In this document: positions 58,196 through 64,000 of the stretch, in pieces
Numbering within the stretch: position 1 is the first letter of the stretch
Layout: every line of letters starts with the position of its first letter
Assembly (NCBI RefSeq): GCF_913773735.1
Contig: NZ_CAJYEB010000016.1
Location: 1-64,000, forward strand
Length of the DNA: 64,000 bases
Source: an uncultured Massilia sp.
Lineage (GTDB): Bacteria; Pseudomonadota; Gammaproteobacteria; Burkholderiales; Burkholderiaceae_D
Direction of reading: 5' to 3'
Program-made: the position numbers and the translations under genes
The notes under the pieces: model-generated
What the model saw: only the letters and a program-made list of their open reading frames with translations
Told to the model about the DNA's origin: nothing
Databases searched by the model: none

Positions 58196-59533
58196 TCATG
58201 CCGCGCGCTCCGGCGGCCCGGTGCCCGCGCCGCTGCCGGCGCCGCCTCCCGTGCGGCAGCCCGCGCAGCTTCCGGTGGTGCCTCCGGTGGTGCTTCCTGG
58301 GCCGCTGCCGGTGCCGCTTCCCGCACCGCCGACCGTGCCGTTGCCCGTGGTCGGGGCCGCGCCCCTGCCGTTGCCGCCGCCGTTGTCCCTGCCGTTGCCC
58401 GCGCCGCGCGCGGCCGGGGCGGCGCCCGGGGCCAGCAGCGCGTCGTAGAACGCGGCCAGCTTGTCCGCTTCGCCGCGCCAGTTGTAGCGGGCCTGCACGG
58501 CGCGGCGGCCGTTCTCTCCCATGCGCCGGGCGACGTCCGGGTGGCGGCACAGGTGGTCGATCGCGGCGGCGATCGCGGCCGGGTCGCCGGGGTCGACGCA
58601 GACGCCGCAGTCGTTGCCCTCGACGATGTCGCGCCACAGCGGGAAGCGCGAGGCGATCACGGGCAGGCCGGCCGCCATGTACTCGAACATCTTGACCGGC
58701 AGCGCATCGAGGTAGTTGGCCACCGGGTGCAGCGTGACCAGGCCGGCCAGCGCGCGCCGCATGGCCTGGCGCACGCCGGCGCGGTCGAGGTGGCCCCGTG
58801 CGACGACCCGCGCCCAGCCCGGCTCGCGCAGCATTTCCCGTTCCAGCGCCGGTTCGGCGAAGCGGCCGGCCAGGACCAGGCGTGCCGGGCCCTGCAGCAG
58901 CGCGCAGGCGCGCACCAGTTCGCGGATGCCGCGGATCGCCGAGATGCTGCCGACGTAGCACACCTCGTCCGCCTTGCCGTTCCAGTCCGGCGCGCCGTCG
59001 AATTCCTGCAGCAGCGGATAGTTGTTGACGTCGACGGTGTTCGGATGGATGCGCGCCAGGCGCGCGCCGATGAAGGGCGTGGCCGCGACCAGGCCGTCGA
59101 AGCGGCGGCAGGCATGCCGTTCGTAGACGGCCCATGCGCGCGACAGCAGGCGCCGCGACAGGCTGCCCAGGTAGGGCTTGGCGAGCAGCTGGGCCGGCAC
59201 GTCCTCGTGCGAATCGAACACGACGCGGCGGCCCAGGCGCTTCAGGCGCAGGCCGGCCGGGATCAGCTCGGGGTCGTGCAGGTGGTAGACGTCGGCGTCG
59301 AGCCGCCGCGCGGCGCGCAGCACGGCGCGCGTCGTGCGCAGCACGCGGTTCAGCCGGCCCGGCAGGAAACCGGCGTCGACGATCCGCACGCCGTCCGCGC
59401 GCTCGTCGCCCAGCCCGTCGGCGACGACCAGCGTCACCTCATGCCCGCGCTCCGTCAGGCTGTGGCACTGCTTGACGAAGATCCTCGTGTCGTAGCGCGG
59501 ATGGGCCGAAGTCAGGTGCACGATATTTGCCAT
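58196..59533 (-). CDS. Glycosyltransferase, GT4 family, with Gly-rich C-terminal tail
   Basis: A 445-residue glycosyltransferase. The N-terminus (IVHLTSAHPRYDTRIFVKQCHSL) and VYHLHDPELIPAG are typical of this GT4 subgroup; the second domain has EVCYVGSISAIRG and VKMFEYMAAGLPVIASRF, the nucleotide-sugar site. The fold ends near residue 365; the last 75-80 residues are Gly/Thr/Asn/Ser low complexity, encoded by repetitive DNA shared with the following gap. The start at 59533 has GAGAGGAA just upstream, which lies inside the Wzy-like gene: the two overlap by 95 bases in different frames. Confidence 0.85.
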   Translation of the reverse strand: MANIVHLTSAHPRYDTRIFVKQCHSLTERGHEVTLVVADGLGDERADGVRIVDAGFLPGRLNRVLRTTRAVLRAARRLDADVYHLHDPELIPAGLRLKRLGRRVVFDSHEDVPAQLLAKPYLGSLSRRLLSRAWAVYERHACRRFDGLVAATPFIGARLARIHPNTVDVNNYPLLQEFDGAPDWNGKADEVCYVGSISAIRGIRELVRACALLQGPARLVLAGRFAEPALEREMLREPGWARVVARGHLDRAGVRQAMRRALAGLVTLHPVANYLDALPVKMFEYMAAGLPVIASRFPLWRDIVEGNDCGVCVDPGDPAAIAAAIDHLCRHPDVARRMGENGRRAVQARYNWRGEADKLAAFYDALLAPGAAPAARGAGNGRDNGGGNGRGAAPTTGNGTVGGAGSGTGSGPGSTTGGTTGSCAGCRTGGGAGSGAGTGPPERAA

Positions 59534-60767
59534 ATTTCCTCTCGAACCGGTATTGCGCATAAGCGCCCAGCGTGGCGCCGACGAGCATGTCAGTGAAATA
59601 GTGGGACGAAACCAGCAGCAGGATCGTGACGCAGGCCAGTGCGAAGCCGAGGATGAACTCGGGCCGGCGCCGTCCGGCCAGGTATTCCTTGACGAACATC
59701 GGGATCGCGGGCAGCGCCGTCAGCGCCAGCAGATAGACGAAGCCGAACAGGCCCAGGTCGACCCAGGCCGACAGCACGTTGTGCGAGTAGTAGCCGGGCG
59801 CATAGCTGGCATAGGCGCCCATCAGCGGATGGGCGGCGATGGTCTGGCGCGCGTGCACGGTCAGGTGGTGGCGCTTGTTGGCCGAGGTCGAGTGCGACAG
59901 GTCGAGCAGCTCGAGGATGCGGTTGTCCGGCAGCGCCGCGACGAGCTCGTCCAAATGGGCGTGCAGCAGGGCGGCGCCGATGACGGCGCAGCCGATGAAG
60001 ACCATCTTGTGGCGCGTGAAGTACAGCTCGATGACCGGGATCGCGAACAGCAGGCCGGCGAACTCGCTGCGCGCCGTGTTGACGAACAGCGTCGCCGCGC
60101 CTGCGCCGTACAGCACGAGGCGCAGCAGCAGCGAGCGCGTATGGGCGACGACGGGCAGGAACGTCATCAGGTAGGAACGCGAGAAACCCTGGTAGGTGGC
60201 CAGCGCATCGGTGTCCTTGGCCATGCCCAGCTTGCCCAGGTAGAACACGCCGTTCACGGAAAAGCTGAACACGATCGCGCTCATGCCCGCCAGGCTGGCC
60301 AGCGCCATGATGCGGAACTGCCGCCCGGTGAAGTCGATCAGCGAGAACAGCACGAAGGTGTTCACCATGAACAGGATGCCCAGCACGTGGTTGGCGACGA
60401 TGGTGCGGTTGGCGCCGGCCGCGGCATTGACGACGATGACGACGAGGAAGTACGCGTTGAACAAGCCGTAGTGCAGGTCGATCGCGGACAGCCGGCGCGG
60501 GTCGCGACGCATGCGCGCGTGGTAGGCCAGCGCCAGCGGCAGCATGTACAGCAGCGCAATGGGCGAGAAATAGCCGCCCAGGAAGGCGCCGGTCGTGCCC
60601 GTGCCAAGCAGCGTGTGGTAATAGAAGAACCCCGGGAACAGCATGAAGAATGCCGAGTTCAGTAGCAACTGCTCGCGCGCCGCGCCTCCGGCGCCGCCTG
60701 TGCCGCCTGTGCCGCCCGCGCCGTCGATGCGCGCACCGTGGCTGCCGTTGTCGTGGATGGTCTTCAT
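59439..60767 (-). CDS. O-antigen/exopolysaccharide polymerase-like membrane protein (Wzy type)
   Basis: A 442-residue inner-membrane protein with about eleven hydrophobic helices and a large periplasmic loop (about 270-320, with LSHSTSANKRHHL and HPLMGAYASYAPGYYSHNVL), the layout of O-antigen ligase/polymerase family proteins. It would join lipid-linked repeat units. The first 33 residues are hydrophilic with GGTGGTGG low complexity. The C-terminal 31 residues overlap the following GT4 gene. Wzy proteins vary greatly, so the call rests on topology, the loop motif and its place next to the flippase. Confidence 0.8.
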   Translation of the reverse strand: MKTIHDNGSHGARIDGAGGTGGTGGAGGAAREQLLLNSAFFMLFPGFFYYHTLLGTGTTGAFLGGYFSPIALLYMLPLALAYHARMRRDPRRLSAIDLHYGLFNAYFLVVIVVNAAAGANRTIVANHVLGILFMVNTFVLFSLIDFTGRQFRIMALASLAGMSAIVFSFSVNGVFYLGKLGMAKDTDALATYQGFSRSYLMTFLPVVAHTRSLLLRLVLYGAGAATLFVNTARSEFAGLLFAIPVIELYFTRHKMVFIGCAVIGAALLHAHLDELVAALPDNRILELLDLSHSTSANKRHHLTVHARQTIAAHPLMGAYASYAPGYYSHNVLSAWVDLGLFGFVYLLALTALPAIPMFVKEYLAGRRRPEFILGFALACVTILLLVSSHYFTDMLVGATLGAYAQYRFERKYGKYRAPDFGPSALRHEDLRQAVPQPDGARA

Positions 60768-60792
60768 GCCCGGTCGCCGCTCCGTTCGTCCT

Positions 60793-62037
60793 TCACGCCG
60801 CCGCCAGGCGGTTCTGGGAAATCTGGTAGGACATGTGCAGGTAGACCAGGTACAGCAGCGAATAGCCGATCGTGTACCAGAGCACGTTGTCGCGCAGCGA
60901 TCCGGGCGCCAGGAAGGCGCACAGCGTCATCAGGAACAGCGTGACCTGCCAGACCAGGTCGACCTTCTGCTTGCCCGCCACGAAGAACACGTAGCTGAGC
61001 GGGCTGGCGATGAAGTTCAGGAAGCACAGCGGCGCCAGGATCTGCGCCAGTTCCCCGGCCGGACGCCATGACGCGCCGAACACCCAGGCGAACAGGTCGG
61101 GCGAGAACAGCAGCAGCACCAGCGCCGGGCCCAGTCCCAGCATCAGCAGCGCCTTGAACGTGTAGCGGTAGGCGCGCGTGCAATGGCCGAGGGTCTGGAA
61201 CTCGTGCACCGATTCGCGCTTGAACACTTCGAGCACCGAGGCGGCCAGCAGCGATACCGGCGCGGCCAGCACGCGCTGCGTCAGGGCATACAGGCCGGCG
61301 GCCAGCACGCCGTGGCGCAGGCCGATCAGGAACAGCGGCATCTGGCTGACGAAGGCATTGAGCAGGTTCGAAGGCAGCGAATAGCGCCAGAACTTCTGGT
61401 GCCGCAGCAGATAGGCGCGCGCCGCGCCGTCCAGGCGCAGTCCGATGCGCGGGCGCGGCGGATGCAGCAGCACGGTGGCGGCGAGCAGGCCGGCCGCCAG
61501 GCCGACCAGCTGGCCGGCCAGCAGGCCGGCTTCGCCCACCCCCAGCCACAGCAGCAGCAGCTGGGTGGCGGCGATCGTGGCGGCGCCGATGATCTTGGCG
61601 CGCGCGGCCTTGCCGAATTGCTTGTGCGACGTCGCGTAGGCGAGCGTGGTCTGGGTATAGGCCGTGAGCCAGGTGGCGGCGCCGACGACCGCGAGCGCGC
61701 CCCAGGACTGGTCGTGCAATGCGGGCAGGCCGAACGCGTGGGCGGCCAGCGCGCACAGCGAGACCAGCACGGCGGTGACGGTCGCGGTGTGGAACACGAC
61801 GCTGAAGCAGGTGCGTTGCTGCTCGGCCTCGTGGTCGAGGATCATCGCCGTTTCCAGCCGCAGCGTGGCGGCGATGGCGGAGACGGCGACGACGCCGAGC
61901 CAGACCGCGAACGCGCCCAGCTCGCTGGGCGTGCACATGCGCGTGATCAGCGGCGCCGCCAGCAGTGGCATGGCCTGGGCGCCGAGCGCGCCGCCCAGCA
62001 CCGTGCCGACGTGCTTCCAGTAGCCGGAATGACTCAT
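60793..62037 (-). CDS. Polysaccharide flippase (Wzx type)
   Basis: A 414-residue inner-membrane protein of the MATE/PST flippase superfamily with about twelve helices. The N-terminus (VGTVLGGALGAQAMPLLAAPLITR and CTPSELGAFAVWLG) is typical of oligosaccharide flippases of this kind. It moves the undecaprenyl-linked repeat unit across the membrane for Wzy. The ATG overlaps the stop of the wbpE-like gene by 4 bases. It ends 25 bases before the polymerase gene. Confidence 0.88.
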   Translation of the reverse strand: MSHSGYWKHVGTVLGGALGAQAMPLLAAPLITRMCTPSELGAFAVWLGVVAVSAIAATLRLETAMILDHEAEQQRTCFSVVFHTATVTAVLVSLCALAAHAFGLPALHDQSWGALAVVGAATWLTAYTQTTLAYATSHKQFGKAARAKIIGAATIAATQLLLLWLGVGEAGLLAGQLVGLAAGLLAATVLLHPPRPRIGLRLDGAARAYLLRHQKFWRYSLPSNLLNAFVSQMPLFLIGLRHGVLAAGLYALTQRVLAAPVSLLAASVLEVFKRESVHEFQTLGHCTRAYRYTFKALLMLGLGPALVLLLFSPDLFAWVFGASWRPAGELAQILAPLCFLNFIASPLSYVFFVAGKQKVDLVWQVTLFLMTLCAFLAPGSLRDNVLWYTIGYSLLYLVYLHMSYQISQNRLAAA

Positions 62038-63179
62038 GCCGCGGTCGCCCGGGCCGGCGCATGGCCGGATCGCTGCGCGGACGCGCCGGCCTCGCCGACG
62101 GCGCCGACCAGGGCCGCGCACACCGTGCCGATGTCCTCGTCCGTCAGGTAGGGGCTCAGCGGCAGGCTGAGGACCTGCCCGGCCAGCGCGCGCGCCACCG
62201 GGCAGCTGTCGCCGGCGCCGAGGTGGACGTACGCCGGCTGCATGTGGATCGGCACCGGATAGTGCACGGCCGTGGGGATGCCGGCCGCCTGCAGCGCCCG
62301 CTGGACCGCATCGCGTTCGTCGACCAGCACGGTGTACTGGGCGAACACGCCGTCGCGGTCGCCGGGCCGTGCAAGCAGGCGCACCCGGCCGGCGAGCAGC
62401 GCGTCGTAGGTGGCGGCGGCGCGCCGGCGCTGGGCCAGTTCCCAGTCGAACAGGTCGAGCTTGGCCAGCACGACGGCGCACTGCAGCGTGTCCATGCGGC
62501 CGCCGACGCCGATGCGGGTGTGCACGTAGCGCCGGCTCTGGCCATGCACGCGGATCTCGCGCGCGGCGCGCGCGAGGTCGTCGTCGCTGGTGAACAGGGC
62601 GCCGCCGTCGCCGTAGCAGCCGAGCGGCTTGCTGGGGAAGAAGCTGGTGCAGCCGATCGTGGAGAGGTTGCCGCTGCGCCGGCCGCGATAGCCGGCGCCG
62701 AAGCTCTGCGCGCCGTCCTCGACGATGGCCAGGCCGTGGCGCGCCGCGATCGCGCCGATCTCGTCCATGTCTGCCGGCAAGCCGTACAGCGACACCGGCA
62801 GGATGGCGCGCGTGCGCGGCGTGATGCGCGCCTCGACCAGGGCGGGATCGAGGTTGCAGGTGGCCGGATCGACGTCGACGAAGACCGGCGTGGCGCCCAG
62901 CAGCGCGATGGCCTCGGTCGGGGCGATGAAGGTGAAGGGCGTGGTGATCACCTCGTCGCCGGGCCCGATGCCCAGCGCCATCAGCGCGATCAGCAGCGCC
63001 TCGGTGCCCGACGCCACGGTGACGCAGTGGCGCGCGCCGGTGTACGCGGCCAGGCGCGCCTCGAGCTCGGCCACTTCCGGGCCCATGATGTATTGGCCGT
63101 GCTCGAGCACGGCGTGGATGCGGGCGTCGATGGTGGCGCGCGCCGCCTGGTACTGGGACTTGAGGTCGATGAATTCCAT
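62034..63179 (-). CDS. wbpE: UDP-2-acetamido-2-deoxy-ribo-hexuluronate aminotransferase (WbpE type)
   Basis: A 381-residue DegT-family PLP aminotransferase. The N-terminus (MEFIDLKSQYQAARATID and GQYIMGPEV) is the WbpE signature. The PLP lysine is Lys184 in FFPSKPLGCYGDGG, preceded by VEDGAQSFGA. WbpE aminates the 3-keto product of WbpB, giving a 3-amino uronic acid that WbpD acetylates. Both partners are encoded directly upstream, which supports the assignment. The C-terminal 15 or so residues are Ala-rich and not conserved. Confidence 0.9.
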   Translation of the reverse strand: MEFIDLKSQYQAARATIDARIHAVLEHGQYIMGPEVAELEARLAAYTGARHCVTVASGTEALLIALMALGIGPGDEVITTPFTFIAPTEAIALLGATPVFVDVDPATCNLDPALVEARITPRTRAILPVSLYGLPADMDEIGAIAARHGLAIVEDGAQSFGAGYRGRRSGNLSTIGCTSFFPSKPLGCYGDGGALFTSDDDLARAAREIRVHGQSRRYVHTRIGVGGRMDTLQCAVVLAKLDLFDWELAQRRRAAATYDALLAGRVRLLARPGDRDGVFAQYTVLVDERDAVQRALQAAGIPTAVHYPVPIHMQPAYVHLGAGDSCPVARALAGQVLSLPLSPYLTDEDIGTVCAALVGAVGEAGASAQRSGHAPARATAA

Positions 63180-63200
63180 GACGATGGGGAGGGTCGTGGC

Positions 63201-63872
63201 TCAGGGTTGGTCGGGGGCGGGGTCGGGCAGCAGCGTGCAGGTGCCGCCCGCCAGCACGTAGCGCTCGCCGGTGTGCGGGCAGCGCGCTTCGGCGTCGCCG
63301 CTGCGCGGCAGCGGCAGGCGTTCGCCGAAGCGGCTGATCCAGCCGAGCTGGCGCGCGGGTACCCCGGCCACCAGCGCGAAGTCGGGCACGTCGGCCTTGA
63401 CGACGGCCCCGGCGCCGACGAAGGCCCAGCGGCCGACGGTGACGCCGCAGACGATGGTCGCGTTGGCGCCGATGCTGGCGCCGCGCCGCACCAGCGTGCG
63501 CCGGTACGCATCCTTGCGCACGATGCCGGCGCGCGGGTTGTAGACGTTGGTGAACACCATGCTCGGTCCGCAGAACACCTCGTCCTCGAGCGTCACGGCA
63601 TCGTAGACGGAGACGTTGTTCTGGATCTTGACGCCGTCGCCGATGACGACGTCGTTGCCGACGAAGACGTTCTGGCCGAGCGAGCAGCGGGCGCCGATGC
63701 GGGCGCCGCCGCAGACGTGGGCGAAGTGCCAGACCCGGGTGCCGGCCCCGAGCGTCGCGCCGGCGTCGACGATGGCGCTGGGGTGGACGATGGCGCCGGC
63801 ATGGGCGCCATCCGGGCGGGCCGCGCCGTCGGTGCGGGCGCCGGCGGCCGTGGCGTGCTGGTTGGCGTCCAT
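63201..63872 (-). CDS. wbpD: UDP-3-amino-uronate N-acetyltransferase (WbpD type)
   Basis: A 223-residue left-handed beta-helix acetyltransferase. Hexapeptide repeats run from [21 protein letters not shown] (about 28-48) through [36 protein letters not shown] and [17 protein letters not shown] are WbpD signatures. It acetylates UDP-2-acetamido-3-amino-2,3-dideoxyglucuronate. The first 25 residues are Ala/Gly-rich. The ATG at 63872 is used; a TTG at 63878, overlapping the wbpB stop, is the alternative. Confidence 0.88.
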   Translation of the reverse strand: MDANQHATAAGARTDGAARPDGAHAGAIVHPSAIVDAGATLGAGTRVWHFAHVCGGARIGARCSLGQNVFVGNDVVIGDGVKIQNNVSVYDAVTLEDEVFCGPSMVFTNVYNPRAGIVRKDAYRRTLVRRGASIGANATIVCGVTVGRWAFVGAGAVVKADVPDFALVAGVPARQLGWISRFGERLPLPRSGDAEARCPHTGERYVLAGGTCTLLPDPAPDQP

Positions 63873-63874
63873 GC

Positions 63875-64000
63875 TCAATACTCCAGCGGCAGGGCCACGC
63901 GCCGGCCGTCGCGCGCGGAGCGGTAGGCCGCGATCAGCACCTCGAGCGATTTCAGGCCCTCGCGCCCGTCCGTCTCCGGCTCGGCCTCGCCGCGCAGCAC
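63875..64000 (-). CDS. wbpB: Gfo/Idh/MocA oxidoreductase, C-terminal end (WbpB type, cut by window edge)
   Basis: Only the last 41 residues are visible. They contain [18 protein letters not shown] and end in VALPLEY, the usual C-terminus of WbpB-like UDP-N-acetylglucosaminuronate 3-dehydrogenases of the Gfo/Idh/MocA family. The stop (63875-63877) lies 2 bases before the wbpD ATG. The name rests partly on its position before wbpD and wbpE. The catalytic domain lies to the right of the window. Confidence 0.7.
   Translation of the reverse strand: MLRGEAEPETDGREGLKSLEVLIAAYRSARDGRRVALPLEY

Noticed and set aside
58009-58326. An upstream extension of the GNAT-like gene
   Set aside because: The added residues are Ala/Arg/Pro repeats encoded by junction DNA; the plausible protein start is at 58008.

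Overview
The window is a 64 kb stretch of a high-GC (roughly two thirds G+C by eye) betaproteobacterial chromosome. Gene content and protein sequences fit Burkholderiales, most likely Oxalobacteraceae (Massilia/Duganella/Janthinobacterium type). The indicators are a carA-carB-greA-DUF4149-yhbY/rlmE-ftsH-folP-glmM block, a pstSCAB-phoU-phoB-phoR phosphate regulon, and a tsaB-rimI-uracil-DNA-glycosylase-DUF1853 run. The genus is inferred from resemblance, not from a search.

Layout. 1-0.2 kb: 3' end of an IS1595/ISXO2-type transposase. 0.2-5.6 kb: RNA helicase rhlE, a small cysteine-rich secreted protein, murein transglycosylase mltD, and DUF1415, DUF1289 and DUF1993 proteins. 5.8-11.3 kb: a three-PAS GGDEF-EAL c-di-GMP enzyme overlapping an orphan molybdopterin-binding oxidoreductase subunit. 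11.3-15.0 kb: a thioredoxin-like protein, then tsaB-rimI-UDG-DUF1853. A large palindromic repeat separates this run from lplT, followed by divergent alr, radA and a PilZ protein. 20.1-26.9 kb: the phosphate regulon behind a Pho box. 27-28.4 kb: a patatin-like lipoprotein and a GlcG/HbpS-type protein. 28.5-39.9 kb: carAB, greA, yhbY/rlmE, ftsH, folP, glmM. 40 kb: tRNA-Pro and tRNA-Arg, followed by an AT-richer orphan gene that looks foreign. 41.2-64 kb: a c-di-GMP cyclase and a large cell-surface polysaccharide locus.

The polysaccharide locus has two halves. On the + strand are a TolA/TonB-like protein, a Wza-type export lipoprotein, a Wzz/BY-kinase and an acyltransferase, with a GH1 glycosidase divergent from them. 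On the - strand, reading from the window's right edge leftward, are wbpB (partial)-wbpD-wbpE, a Wzx flippase, a Wzy-like polymerase, two GT4 glycosyltransferases, a GNAT/FemAB-like protein, a deacetylase-like protein, a second DegT aminotransferase, a small phosphoglycosyl transferase and a PAP2 phosphatase, with a second acyltransferase last. Most - strand genes overlap by 4 to 8 bases, consistent with one operon. The wbpBDE set points to a 2,3-diacetamido uronic acid in the repeat unit. Several proteins here carry low-complexity tails encoded by simple-sequence DNA at gene junctions.

Non-coding structure includes two copies of a doublet-hairpin repeat that supplies the stop codon of the upstream gene, a 160 bp element with 32 bp perfect inverted arms, several clear terminators, strong sigma70-type promoters before carA and tRNA-Pro, and a hairpin over the carA ribosome binding site. 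No CRISPR array, rRNA, integrase or complete insertion sequence was found.
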